64,000 nucleotides of DNA from Valencia hispanica (lineage: Eukaryota > Chordata > Actinopteri > Cyprinodontiformes > Valenciidae), in contig OY747716.1 of assembly GCA_963556495.2 (NCBI GenBank), positions 27,762,818-27,826,817 on the forward strand. The letters run 5' to 3'. Made by a program: the position numbers and the translations under genes. Positions 1 through 12,178 of the stretch are shown here, piece after piece. Numbering within the stretch: position 1 is the first letter of the stretch; each line of letters opens with the position of its first letter. The notes under the pieces were generated by a model. It was given only the letters and a program-made list of their open reading frames with translations. It was not told the DNA's origin and did not search any database.

Positions 1-240
1 AATTAGCATTTCTCTCAGCACAGTTATGGCTTTCTTTTGTCTACAGGTTGGGATTACAAAAACATGTCCCTGGTATTAGATTTCTACACCGGATCTTTCT
101 ACTTCCTGATAAGTTAAACCTGTTAAGGTATGGTTATGGTAAAATATCCCAGTTCAAGCTAATATGATTAAAATGTCCAACATATTAAGGTGTAATAACA
201 TAATAAGGTCCTTTTTTTGCTAAAATTGTTTCAACATTTT
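1..240. other. AT-rich intergenic DNA, nothing recognised
   Basis: Short AT-rich stretch with no convincing ORF, splice structure or repeat family that I recognise. Confidence 0.4.
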
Positions 241-420
241 CTGAAATGATAAAATGGTGAATGGCCTGCATTTGTAAAGTGCTTTTTCAAGTCAGAGGAC
301 TCCGAACTTTACACTACATTCAGTCATTTACCCATTCACACACTCATTCACAGGCTAATGGTAAATGGCCTGTACTTGTATTGCACTTTATCTAGTCCTG
401 AGGATCTCATTACAAAGTTG
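241..420. repeat. SINE-body fragment, two partial copies in tandem
   Basis: The phrase AATGGCCTGCATTTGTAAAG near 251 recurs as AATGGCCTGTACTTGTATTG near 363. Between them is a CATTCACACACTCATTCACA stretch. The same body motifs occur in the tRNA-derived SINE at 60851-61148 and near 57740-57812. This looks like a decayed SINE body, perhaps two nested copies, without a tRNA-like head. Confidence 0.5.
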
Positions 421-2559
421 AATCCGATCTTGGATATGCAAAAAACATGGACAATTTTGTTGTTTTTTCACCTAAAATAAATTTTTGAGGCACTCTTTCT
501 TATAATTTTGCATTTTAGATTTTACTGTACAGTAATTAATTTTTACATGTGTAGATCAGTAATTAAGTATTTAATTAGAAAATGCTGCACTTGTTGCTGG
601 TGTCAGTACAAATAGCATGCAACAAGTAAAACAAATATATATTTAGTTTATGCAAGATTTTTAAATTTAACTAATTGAAATGAATGGGAAAATAGGAGTA
701 AATCAACAAAACATTTCCAAGTAAAATATTAAGCTTAAAAGGGAAACTGGGCAACACGGTCAAAATGTGTTGAACTTCAAGCTTTTGGTATGCTTTTTGT
801 CTCTACTATTCCTCCACACTAACCTAAACCTTATACCGGCCAAAGCATTGAGAGGGCAGGCTGAAACTCAGTCTGATCCCAGTGTGGGTGGGGGAGTTCC
901 ACCATATATTTCAGCTCCGCAAAAACAAATTTTTATTGCTCTGGTAAATGCACTCTTGGGTAATCATGAGAGGCAGTTGCCCTTTTTCGTGCACGTACTG
1001 CAATGTTGTTGGAAACTATAGGGAAAAGCCCACATGCCACTTTTCACACCGGCCTGTCCAGCTTTCTTTTACCCAAAGCTTGTGTATGTGTGTGTTATGG
1101 TCAGTTCCCCCCATTCACTGCAGATGGGTTAAATATTACATCAAAGCATCTTTAATGTTTCACCTCTCACGTTTCTTCTCAGTATCAATTTCAAAACTGG
1201 AGCGGGCAGCATTTTACAGTAGATTTAATGGATCAATGTCCATAATCATATTAGCACCGCCTTTACATATAACAAATTTCACCGTGGCGACATCAAAGAC
1301 CTGCCCTGTCACTGTAATCAGGCATAGCATCTTTGCATCCACTCAAGATCAGCAGACTTTCTGATGCTTTGTAAAAAAGAAGATTGTAGAGGGGGTGATA
1401 AGCTTTAGAGCACGCAGCCCAGAGGGAAGCAGCTCTGTTCCACTGTAGCTATAATTTCTAAATGAAAACTTTGACTCTAAACATTAATATCACATTTTCA
1501 TGGATGCCTGAAGCTGTGAGGTTTTTTAACTCCTTTATGCAACTTAGACATAAAATTAAAAATTAAAAACATGCACAGTTTAGTGTACAAAATAACACTA
1601 CAGTCATCACTCAGCACTTTGGTTTGAAGACCACCAGGGAATCACTGATAAATTAAGATTAACAAAAGATTCAAACTGCGGAAGACTTTAAAATGATGGC
1701 TTCCGCTGAGCCACATAGGAAATGTGTGATGACGTAAAATGGAAAACATGCCAGGTTCCCCAGCCAGGTTAATCAAGAAAAGGTCCCCCCTGCAAAACGG
1801 CTTGTACATGTGTGCGTGAGTGTGTGCATGTGTGTGTATGAGTGAACCTATTGCTCATGCATTATATGCAACCTCGTTTTATGGCTGACTGTGCCTACCG
1901 TACATGCATGAGGTCTTCCACCACATCCCTCCATCCTGTTCATTATAAATAAACAGGAATACCTGATGAGCCATCAGGCTGTGGGAGTATGCCCAACACA
2001 AACATAGCTTCTGGTTTCTGTGCATGTATATTTGAGAAAGGCGGTCTGTGTAAGAGCTAAGATGGGTAGCTGCAGTATTTTAATCCTCACTGAGCGTCTA
2101 TGACTGAGATAGAAACACCTAGGAGCTAAATGAGGATCATCAAAACGAAACTCCCCTTGGATCTTTAAGCCTGACATTGTAATGTTATTCCAACATCTAA
2201 CTAAACAAAGTATCTTGAGTTATTTCTGTAAACTTAGAAAAAAAACAATGTGCTGAATCTGAATAAAAAAGGACTATTTATCAAAATGAAGTTTTTCAAA
2301 TTTATCCTGCTGACCAAAGGAAAACAAGGAAAAAGCAAATGGGTTTGAATCAAAGACAAAAGTTGCAGCTGATCCTACGTAATGGCCTCTAGTGAGTACT
2401 TCATGGGAAGAAATCCACCTACTGTCAGAGCTGAAGCTGATCTGCAGAGATAGAATGGGCTACAAATCCTGCTGATGTTAAAACTGATACGATACAAAAT
2501 AGTTATTGTTGCAATCGTTGCACAAGATCTGGTCTGCATTCTTTTTTCACTTTCAAAAT
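421..2559. other. Intergenic DNA without recognised genes
   Basis: AT-rich sequence with a TG-rich microsatellite patch near 1805-1845. The small open frames present show no family resemblance and no splice context. No RNA gene was seen. Confidence 0.4.
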
Positions 2560-3415
2560 CTGTAACATATGATCATATTTGATATCTATTTTCCAGAAAA
2601 GATAGTTAACCCACTGAGACACTATTTTTATCTTGTTAGGTTCTCTCTGTTTAAGGAGACGTTTGCAGAACTTTGTTGTATGTTCACAGTAAAATCAGAC
2701 CATATCTGTCCCTCTCTGTCTCTAAAACATATCTTCGTGCAATCATTATGTCTACTCTGTCCTATTGTCTTCATGTTTGGTCACTTACAACAATTGAAAT
2801 TGTTCAACCAATAGTAAAACTCTACAACAGAGCCTACAAGATCCACAACAGGCTGGCAGGCGGGACGTACCATTGCTCTGCACTATTACAATCAAATGCT
2901 TTGCCTTTTACCGAACTACACAATAAGTCGTGTAATTAAACTTTATTTTAAAATAACAAATGGACCCACCTCAATAGGCCTTACAGCGTTGGTCCCAAAA
3001 CGCAGCTCAAGGTACGAGCATGCCACTAGATCTGCCACAAATGGACTCTTGCCTTTACCGGCGTGTAACTCCTATGGACAGAGGTCTTTCTTTTATGTGC
3101 ACACTAAAGTCTGGAATGAGACCCCACAAGACATCAGGACTATTTCATCCCTAAGTCTATTTAAAATTAAAAAAATTCTTAATTCAATGGACAAATACAC
3201 CTGCAACCCCTGAAGAAGGTGGCTTCATAATTTCTCCTCATGATGCTTCTCTTTGTATTGTATATGATTGTATGATTGTTCATTCTTGTTTTGGTATTTA
3301 TGATTTTGTGTCTGAGTTATATGTTCTGCAGAACAGTAACCTGCTGAAAAACAGTTTAAAACTGAGTCAGGCCCGATTGTTTTCATATTTTCCTGTCTAA
3401 TAAATAAAATAAAAT
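2560..3415 (+). mobile_element. LINE 3' end (non-LTR reverse transcriptase C-terminal remnant)
   Basis: Plus-strand frames at 2673-2939 and 2896-3213 read as the C-terminal region of a non-LTR reverse transcriptase. Visible motifs are LSYCLHVWSL, LYNRAYKIHNRL, IKLYFKITNGP and QRSFFYVHTKVWNETPQDIR. A frameshift around 2900-2940 separates the halves, so the copy is dead. It ends in an A-rich AATAAAATAAAATAAA tail near 3400-3418, as expected for a 5'-truncated LINE. The clade (L2-like or another fish LINE) cannot be fixed from this fragment. Confidence 0.65.
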
Positions 3416-3539
3416 AAACTTTAGGTAATTCATTACATTTCTTTATGACTCGTGGTACCAAACTGTTTTGTTTTTCCTGAGAATATTGTGTGAATCCAAA
3501 AAGACCCTAAATACCATGTAGTCTTGGTAAAGCTTCTGT

Positions 3540-5110
3540 TCATTTTCTTGTACTATTTATATTTTTCTATGTCACTTCCAAACCTTTTTTGGTTTTAATG
3601 AAAGCAATGGGATAGACCAACACAAAGTAATGTATATTTCAGAGCCCAAACAATACATAGCTTTAAACTTTTTATATTAGTCAATAGTCCAACTGTGCGT
3701 AATCTAATTCCTAAATAAATCATTATGTTCTGGGAAGGCATCAGAGGTTTGTTAGAGAACATTAGTGAAGAAACAGCATCACGAAGACCAAGGAACACAA
3801 CAGACAGGTCAGGGAAAAAGATGTGAAGGAGTTTAAAGCTGGGTTTGATTCTGAAATAATATCCCAAGCTTTAAATATCTGACTGAGCATCATATCACCC
3901 CAAAACACAAAAGAGCACAAACCTACCTAGACGTGACCTTGCACCTAAACTGACAAGCTGGCCGTGGGGAACATTGCTCAAAGAAGCAGCCAAGCAGTCC
4001 GTGGTAACTCCAGAGGAGCTGTAAAGACCCACAGCTGTGGTGGGAGTATATGTTGACAGAAACACTGCACTCCACAAATCTGGTCTTTATGTATGAGTGG
4101 CAAAAAGAAAGACCTTCTTGCAAGAAAGCCATTAAGAACTAATCCTGTTTGCAGTTCCTCACAAGACATGTAAGGAGCATAGGAAATATATGGAAGAAGG
4201 TGCTCTGGCTAGATGAGACCAAAATAAAACCTTTCAATCTACTCGCCAAGCTGGATGCGAGGATGTAAATTGACAACTCACCTTTTACCACGTTGTGAAG
4301 CATCTTGGTGGTAGCATGATGCTATGGGGGACACTTTTCTTTAGCAGGGACAGGGTAGCTAGTCAGAGTTGATGGGAAGATGGATAGAGCTCAATACAGG
4401 ACGATCCTGACAGAAAGCTCTGTCCACCCCAGTCTGGGGTAGAGATACACCTTACGCCAGGACAACACTGAACATACAGCTAAAGGTGCAATGAAATGGT
4501 TTAAATCAATTAATGTGTTAGTATGGCCCGATCAAAGCCTAATTCAATGAAGAATCGTTAGCAAAACTTGGAAAATGTTTTTTGCCGACCCTCTCCACTG
4601 AACATGAGACATTTTGCTAAGCAAAATATGAGCAGATACAGTATTTCATTCTGTAGATGTTCAAAGCTGGGGATGTCATGCCCTAAAACACTTGCAGTTA
4701 TATTTGGAGAAAAACAGTGGTTCTACAAAATATTTAATTCTGTTCAACTCATTTATAGGCCAAATTCAGAACAACTGTATTCTCAAAGCACTTAAAAACA
4801 CAATAATGTCCAGTTTCTATACATAAAAATATGGTCAATTCAGTCTAATCATGTAGACAGATCAAATTATACTTATTGAACAAGGGAGTCAAGTTCAGTT
4901 TATTATTCAAATTCGTAAAAGGCTTAGTATCTAAAGAAATCCCACTGATTGCATAGAGCCACTGACTTGACCATAATGACCATAATTACACACTACTTTT
5001 TGTTGTATCACATCCATTCCAAGACATTTGTGGTTGTAAAGTGTCAAATTGTGGAAAAGGTCAAGGGGTATGAATATAGCCTTGACCAATGACCTCCAAA
5101 TAGCCACCAT
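3540..5110 (+). mobile_element. Decayed Tc1/mariner-type transposon
   Basis: Scattered plus-strand remnants of a Tc1 transposase. Near 4200-4230 is a WDETK-like stretch around the first catalytic Asp. Near 4300 is HLGGSMMLWG, the usual HGGGS-WG region. Near 4500-4545 is WFKSINVLVWPDQSLIQ, the decayed WP-QSPDLNPIE motif. The flanks carry the fish relic-end phrases (ATAGACCAACACAAAGTAAT at 3612; GGTCAAGGGGTATGAATATA near 5059). There are many stops and frameshifts. Confidence 0.6.
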
Positions 5111-6200
5111 TAGATAAGTTTTTTCAACAAATCTCATCTTTTTGTTTTCCATCATCAATACCTGTAGCAGTCGCTGAGGAGGTGGACATTCTTGGCCTTC
5201 ACCATGCCCACACTTTGTACAGACGCAACAAACTTACTGAGGCAAGCTGGTTTTCATTATGGCTTCAAAGTCTGTATAAATCATGATTAATGAAGCCAGG
5301 AGAGGCTGTATGTCTTTAATTATTATGACTTGACTGCTGTACCACCCCAGCACCTCAAATGCATTGGAAATGTCAGCAATCTGCCCTAGTCTTCCTGGTG
5401 GATTCAGGCAGCTTTGTCTCGTTCAGCGTAGTGGAAGGTGGGAGGGAAGTGACACAATCCCCCGCAACCCACCCCACTTTTTTTTCCTCTGTTCTCGCAG
5501 TGGCACTGGAATTTTCTTTAATCAATGTACATGCATACTTATGAATGAGTTTGGGCAGTGACAGATTGAAGAGCTGGGCTCAGGATAATTACAAGAAGTG
5601 GGCTAGTGTGTGATCAGACCGTGGCATTGCATTACCTAGAGGGTTCTGTAAATAAAGCCCTCATGCAATGAATGAGGATATTGTACAGCACATTATGCTG
5701 GCTACAATGGCCCTTCCATTGTTACAATTTGGGTTTTGGCTGCAGATAGCTGTTAGTGTTGTGTGACAAGTACTGCAATAGTAATGTAAATCTAGGCTTA
5801 TATGGTAGATGAGGTCATTTAGAAAAAAATTTAACACAAGGCACCAATTTACCACTGGTAACTAGTTAGATGCTTTGAACAATAAACTTTAGATGCACCG
5901 CAGAACTTCTTCATTTCTATATGTATGCTGCTTTTTACTATTAATCAGGCCACACGACTTGAACAGAAACCCTCAAAGCGTACTTAAAAAGTATCTACAA
6001 AATAATATGCACATGGATACCCCTGGATATTTTTTACATTTTACAACATAAATCATCTGTGAATTTTCAGAGGGAATTGTGTGTGATTCACCAGAAGATT
6101 CTTAAGAAAGAGAAAGCATGTCTCCCTTTAGTATACTTTTTTTCTACCCATTAAAGAGCGTGGTTTGTCTTAATCTATACTTTGTTGATACCTTTTTGGG
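5111..6200. other. Intergenic DNA, nothing recognised
   Basis: No supported gene, RNA or repeat. Short ORFs at 5359-5561 overlap in two frames and look random. Confidence 0.4.
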
Positions 6201-6239
6201 GAATGTATCTTTTTTCAGATCCAGATAAATATATTTTAT

Positions 6240-7115
6240 AATTCTTCAGTTTTCTTCTTTCAATCTTCAGAATACATCAAGTTCAGTAAAATTTGATGGA
6301 GAGCATATGTGAATATCATTTCTCAAGTCTTCCTGCACATTCTCGATTAGAAGGTCTGGACTTTGACTGTGCCCTTCTAACACATAAATATTCTCTAATC
6401 TAAACCATTGCATTTTATTTCAAGCTATTTGATATCTATCCATTGTCGTTGGAAGGAAAGCATCCCCTCAGCAAAATTCTGCCACCACCATGCTTTATGG
6501 TATGACTAATGTGTTCGGGGTGATGTGCAATGTACACTTAGTGTTTTGGATCTAGGTTAAAAAGTTGTGTGAAAAATGTGGAGTGTGTAACCCACCTGAG
6601 TTGTGGATCTCCACACCTCCTCCACAGTCGGTCGTTTTGGCAGACAGCCATGTAGGTTTTCAGTTCTTGAGGGAAATTTCCTAATGTATTTTTTTTATTA
6701 TTATTTAAAACACAAACTGTCTGGAATTTCCCTGATGAAGGCCATAAACCGAAATGTGTTGGTCTGCTAATAAAGTTCTTTCCTCAGTATTTCTGGTGTT
6801 GCTGGAGTCTTCACCTGTCCCTGTCTGCTGTTTTTATTATTAGCTTTGATGGTGCTGTTTGATCACCAATGTTCTCTGTTTACTTTTTATGGGACATTAT
6901 GATATTATTTAGGAGTATTAGAATAAAGAGGGCTGGATACATATCCACAGCACACTGTTGAAAACCAGGGACCAGTTCCTCTTCACATTTATGCACTCCT
7001 CTTATGTTGGTCTTTCACATAAAATCCCAATAAACCACAATGAGGATTATGGTTATGACAAGACAATATGTGAAAAGGTTTAAGGTGGTGTGAATACTTT
7101 TATTTGGCATTTTCC
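6240..7115 (-). mobile_element. Tc1-type relic interrupted by a second repeat
   Basis: The reverse strand near 6460-6510 reads as the Tc1 HGGG box (GCCACCACCATGCTTTATGG on plus). The right side has the relic end TGTGAAAAGGTTTAAGGTGG ... GTGTGAATACTTTTATTT at about 7068-7110. Roughly 6545-6840 does not fit Tc1. It contains CTGATGAAGGCC...CCGAAA followed by CTAATAAAG, which is treated separately as a hammerhead-like candidate. Confidence 0.5.
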
Positions 7116-7790
7116 TGTCATGTTTGTACGGTAATCCTGCAAAATCTGTTTTGGAATCAAAAGAATATGTAGAGCAGTACTGCTTCGAGATTCTTCTTCA
7201 GCTTTCACAGATCATCATTTGGGATTTACTACGAGTTCCTCGGACTCTCACAGAGACCTCCAGTATTTTCAAAGGTGCTTTTTTTCAGTGAGATCGGAGT
7301 AAGAGATTACTTGGTGCTATGCTCTTAGTGCCAGAAGTGGAAATTACAGCAATGATCTGAACGCCAGAGTTCTTTCTGCTTGTTTTCTCCCAGAGAGAAG
7401 GAGGTAATGCTTTACTCAACACATTTCATCCCGATGGCTTGTGACTGCTTCCTGGCAACGCTGTCCGTGGTGAGTCACAGCCAAAAGTATGTGCGGTTGG
7501 ACTAAAGCAAAAGAATGACAGAAAGGAGAAGACTGCTCAGGACCTCAGCTCAGGAACACATTCATCTTCTCCCAGTAAAAGTCCTTTTGGCAGGTTTATA
7601 CTGCATTAGTCCACTCAAGCCCAGCAAAGAGGGCTGCATCCATCATCTTAAATGCAAGGGAGGATGTGATTTTGATTTCTTGTGAATAAAGAACCCTCCC
7701 TGTTAGTATAAATAACCCCTTTAATCCAAAAGGTAAGCGGCTGTGAATCAACATTTTAACTGCTCTATACTTTTGTGCCTATACAGTAGA
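7116..7790. other. Intergenic DNA, nothing recognised
   Basis: No supported gene or repeat call in this stretch. Confidence 0.35.
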
Positions 7791-8590
7791 TATAAAAAGT
7801 GTACACACCTGTGTTGAAATGGCAGAATTTCTGGAAGTAAAAAAATATTTCCTCCATTAATGTGAGCTTTGACCTGCACAGCTCTGGTAAAAAAAAATGA
7901 TGGAAAAAACATGCTACAAACAAAAATAATGGAGAGCTTTCAAAGAATCAGGGGGATTTTATTGTCAAAAATTGTCAGTCAGGAGAAGGACACTAAAGAG
8001 TCTCAAAGGTATATAATACACAGTGAGAATAGTGATCATCAATTGAAGAAAAAAAGGAAGGAACAGTGCCATTACCAAGAACTGGACATCCATTGAAAAT
8101 TAACAAAATGACTGAATAACATAGCCAACCAATAGGCCTACAGCAACATAAAATGAACTGTAGGAATGTGGATGTACAAAACATGTAACAACAATCTCCT
8201 ATATTGTTGATTTTTTCAATGCACAGGGGTAGAGTTTCAAGATGGTGAAAAACTGTTCAAGCCTCACAAGATTTTCTAAAAATACATTTAAAGTCTCCCA
8301 AAAGTATGTGGGAAAATGTGTTGTCATCAAAAGAACACCACACCCACTATGAAGCATGGTGGTGGCAGTATCATTCCTTCAGATTGTTTTTCTCCAGTAT
8401 TAAAATTCTCATATACCGACCCATGTTTGACGGAAACATTCAGGTTTTTGCTGGAAAACGAAAGATGATGTAAAACTCAATCTGCTTGAGATGGCCCAGG
8501 TACAACACAGACCTGAATCCAATCAAATAATCTGTGGAGTTTATCGAAAGAAGACAGAATCAGAGTTTTTGAGTGAGCACGCTTTTGCAA
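7791..8590 (+). mobile_element. Tc1-type transposon relic
   Basis: Plus-strand remnants include CTATGAAGCATGGTGGTGGC at 8349-8368 (MKHGGGS) and GAGATGGCCCAGGTACAACA near 8488, followed by GACCTGAATCCAATC (WP-xx-DLNPI). The left edge near 7793 has the typical ATAAAAAGTGTACACACCTG phrase. The element is heavily decayed with no usable frame. Confidence 0.6.
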
Positions 8591-9640
8591 CAGTATGGAT
8601 TTTCTTGTTTTTTTTTTCTGCCTAAAAGTTTGTTGTTTGTTTTTCAGTTTTGTAGTTAAAGATCACAGTTAGGTTGGGAAATGTTTTGGAGCCCTTAGCT
8701 TTGCTTCTGCAAGTAAAAAACGAAAGAACTCAAGCAGGGGTCAGTACATCCACTGTTGCTTCACCATAAAATAACTGCCTGCCAGAGATTAATTTCCTCT
8801 TAAAAAAAACTTCCTCAGTTAAATTTGTTAGAGTTTGAATTTTATGGAGTGTTTCAGACAGAACGCAATCAACAAAGGAAAAGTTCAAGGGGTCCCTTGG
8901 CATAAACAGCTTGAGAGCTCTGAGCTTGTGTGAATTAAAAGAAGGGAGGATAGCTGACTTAAGGACCCTATGGTTCCACATGACCATCCCACCATCCCCA
9001 GCACATCACCTTATTCTGCTTTGGCTAACAAAACAAATTACACCCTCGGCTCTCTGGTTAGATTTACAATATTTTGCTTGTAGTCAAAAATAAAATCATC
9101 ACTCCTTTATTATTTCTACATTGCTCATCCATGCCCAGTGCCTCCATCATTTTGGGAGAGGAGAGAATACTTGTAACTTTTTAATTCGTAAGGATGATTG
9201 TGGTGGAAATCTAAAATTACTTTGTTCCAAACTTTCAACTATAAAAATCAATTGGGAAACTTTATTCTTATAATATATGACACCAAAACAGGTGTAAAGA
9301 AACAGAAAATATTTTGCACTCTAAGAAAAGACTTAAAGAATATTAGTGCATAAAAACGGGGATAATAAGTTCAAGTTGTAACATAAAAGGAAACAAATTA
9401 GAATAGCTGGGTGAAACAAGGTTGTCTGTTCGAAAAGTCTACTTTGATAATGGCGCCATCTTGTGTTGAAGATGTGTAAAACAGTTCAGAAAAGCACACG
9501 CACTTCCAGGTGGGTACTGAGCAGCTGTTGGTTCTTGAGTGAACAAACCTTTGATAATGCCATACTGTAAATGTATGAAGTAAAGGATTAGACGCTGTAG
9601 AACAGAAACAAAACATGAAAGAAAACTAAAATACAGAAAG
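8591..9640. other. Intergenic DNA, nothing recognised
   Basis: Small overlapping open frames on both strands with no family resemblance. No gene is supported. Confidence 0.35.
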
Positions 9641-10270
9641 AAAGGATGGTGCAGGGCTTTGTAAATATATTCATAAAGTATTTGTTAAACTTTATGAAAC
9701 TTGAAAGGGCAGTTTTAACACATGGTTGTGTTTTGATCCTAACCATTTCAATGTAGCTCTGGCTGTATGTTTTAAGGTTGTTGTCTTGCTTTAGGCTGAG
9801 GCTTTCTTCCAGAGTTTTCTTGTTTTTTTGATCCATCCATCAACTTCCATCAGCTCAGACCAGCTTTTGCGCACCTGCTGACAACAATGCGCACAGCATA
9901 ATGCTACCACCAGTATGTTTCACAGTGGAGATAGTGTGGTTAGCCTGTTTGTTTTTTCCCAACACTATATTTTGTATGTAAGATAGGAAATTAGAGTTTG
10001 ATTTAATCTAACCAGAGCACCTTCTTCCACGTTATCCGTGTTTTGAGACAAACTGTAAAGTGAACTTCTGTCTTTCAACAATGACTTTCTCCTTGCCATT
10101 CATCCATAAAGGACAGATTCGTGGAGGAAAGGACTAATACAAAACCTGAGCTGTAGATCTCTGCAGCCCCTCCAGAGCCTCCAACATGAGCCTCTTAGCT
10201 TTTTCCTCCTCCTTCTTGCTTCCTCTGAGACCTTCACAGATATTTACAGAAATCTAAATGACAATAAATG
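9641..10270 (-). mobile_element. Tc1-type transposon relic
   Basis: The reverse strand shows decayed Tc1 boxes: GCATAATGCTACCACCAGTA at 9896 (HGGS-ML on minus) and ATCTAACCAGAGCACCTTCT near 10005, a remnant of LWLDE around the first catalytic Asp. The copy is decayed and non-coding. Confidence 0.5.
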
Positions 10271-10374
10271 ACACATAGTCTGACTCTGTTTCAAATGATG
10301 CCTGTCAGTGTGTCGGAGTAATGGGGTTTGAATGCACATAAATGCCCCACATTTCATATTTTTCTGTCACCAAC

Positions 10375-10755
10375 AGTGAATTGCACTGTTGGTAGCATGC
10401 ACAGTGCTGCCAACAGTGCTACCAGCACAGTTGGTAGCACTGTTGCCTTGCAGCAAGAAGGTCCTGGGAGTCTGCATGGACTCCCTGTGCATGCGTGGGT
10501 TCTCTCCGGGTACTCCGGCTTTCTCCCACAGTCCAAAAACATGACTGTTAGGTGAATTGGTTTCTCTAAATTGCCCTTAGGTGTGTGTTTGTGTGCGTGC
10601 ATCATAGTTTGTCCTGTATGTCCCTGTGTTGCCCTGCAATGGACTGGCGACCTGTCCAGGGTGTACCCCGCCTCTCGCCCCATGACAGCTGGAGATAGGC
10701 CCCAACACCCCCCCCCCCCCCCCTCGCAACCCTGCATTCAAATGAATGGATGGAT
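10375..10755 (+). mobile_element. tRNA-derived-type SINE, rearranged at its head
   Basis: The head GGTAGCACTGTTGCC is followed by GCAAGAAGGTCCTGGG, then the common fish body phrases GGGTTCTCTCCGGGTACTCC, CAGTCCAAAAACATGACTGT and GGACTGGCGACCTGTCCAGG, ending in ATGAATGGATGGAT. The box-B part expected after GGTCCTGGG is missing (it jumps straight to GTCTGCATGG), so internal Pol III transcription is unlikely. The head is duplicated in inverted orientation upstream (10411-10424 pairs with 10432-10445). A 16-base C run lies at 10708-10723. Confidence 0.7.
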
Positions 10756-12059
10756 AACCATTTAACACATCCAGAAAAACTGAAACTGATTTAACTAACA
10801 ATACTATACATCCAGGATACCATGCAGGAACAAAAATAAAACTAAAAACAAAAATGTTTTTTTCTTCTTAGCTGTTCTTCCATTCTATGAAAAGTCAGTC
10901 GTTCTCATTTCATTCTTGTTTCCAGAAATGTTCTTTTCGTTTTGGATCTTTGATGATTTTGTCTCCGAGTTGCCGCACATACTCTATTTTAGCACCATAA
11001 GACTGAAACACATCAGGAATAGAAACATTTTGATATGTGACTTTGGATGAAAATAGCTAATGTTTTTTGCATTTTTGACAACGAAATACAGGGCAAATAT
11101 CATCATACTTTAGCACCAAAAAAACTATAAACAGATTAAAAATAAATGTAGCATATTCTGCATTTACAATGTTTTTCAAAGCAGATAAATAATTTAAAAG
11201 CACTTTTTGACAACAAAAAAGCCTTTGTAGCATTTGTCCATCTACCCCATGTGTAGCATTGACTTGAAGTAACTCTGAAGGGCCAAACAACATGCTTTTT
11301 GGGGGAAACTGTCTGTAGATTAATTTATAGAGTTTGAGTGGGATGACGGATGGTGTGCACAGAATAATATTAAGCTACATTACTGCAACGTTGTTAAACA
11401 CTCCCAGGAGAAACGTGTGACTTGCACAATCACTGTATTCCTGCTACAGTAATGCAAAGCAGACTATTCTTTTGACATAGTTGTTGGCAGGAATGTGTTG
11501 ACTCATACCCATGCACATCAGAGTACCAATACTATTTAGGACCAGAGCAGTAATTAAAACAGAATGCTGCCAGAATGTTTGCTTCCACAATTATAACTTC
11601 TGTCACAAGTGCTTATTTTCTACTGTAGTGAATTACACAGAGTGCTTTTAATTACCTGCATAAAGTGCAGGTTTGCTAAATCTCTAAGCAATTGAACTTT
11701 CTCCAAAAAACTGAACTCATAATTTCTACTAACTCTCTCCTCCTAACAAGATAAATCCGCATATAAATGTTGTCGGGTGGAAATCATGTTGTGATGTGTA
11801 AATTCCCCGATCCAAACCTAAAATCATCAAACCTTAACAGCTTTCAGATGCGTTCTACACTGCTTTGTGCTTGCTTTGTTTCTTTCATACCTTTTCAAAT
11901 TTTTCTTGTTTTCAGACATGAGAATTAATCTAACTTTCATGAGGTAGAACTTTGAACACCGCTAAAACAAGAATAGTTGTAACATTTGGTAATACATGCC
12001 CCTCACAATGGCTTTACATGCGGAAGTTTTAGACTTCATGTGGTTATGTTGGTTTTGAT
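10756..12059. other. Intergenic DNA downstream of xkr9
   Basis: AT-rich, with no supported gene or repeat family. It lies beyond the 3' end of the minus-strand xkr9 and may contain its 3' UTR, whose end I could not fix. Confidence 0.35.
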
Positions 12060-12178
12060 TCACAACTATTAATCCAAACTGACACACTAAACACACCACC
12101 CACAACTATAATACATGGTGGTGGCAGGACCATGCTGTGGACAAGCCTTTCTTTCAGAAATGGCTTGAAAAACCTCAG
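12060..12178 (+). mobile_element. Tc1-type fragment abutting the xkr9 3' end
   Basis: ATACATGGTGGTGGCAGGAC at 12111-12130 is the Tc1 HGGG box. Downstream is GAAAAACCTCAGTCAAGG, also typical of these relics. It ends within bases of the xkr9 stop codon on the opposite strand. Confidence 0.45.

Noticed and set aside
767..1021. Short frame starting with a signal-peptide-like hydrophobic run
   Set aside because: An overlapping second frame is equally long, there is no homology I recognise, and the context is intergenic AT-rich DNA.
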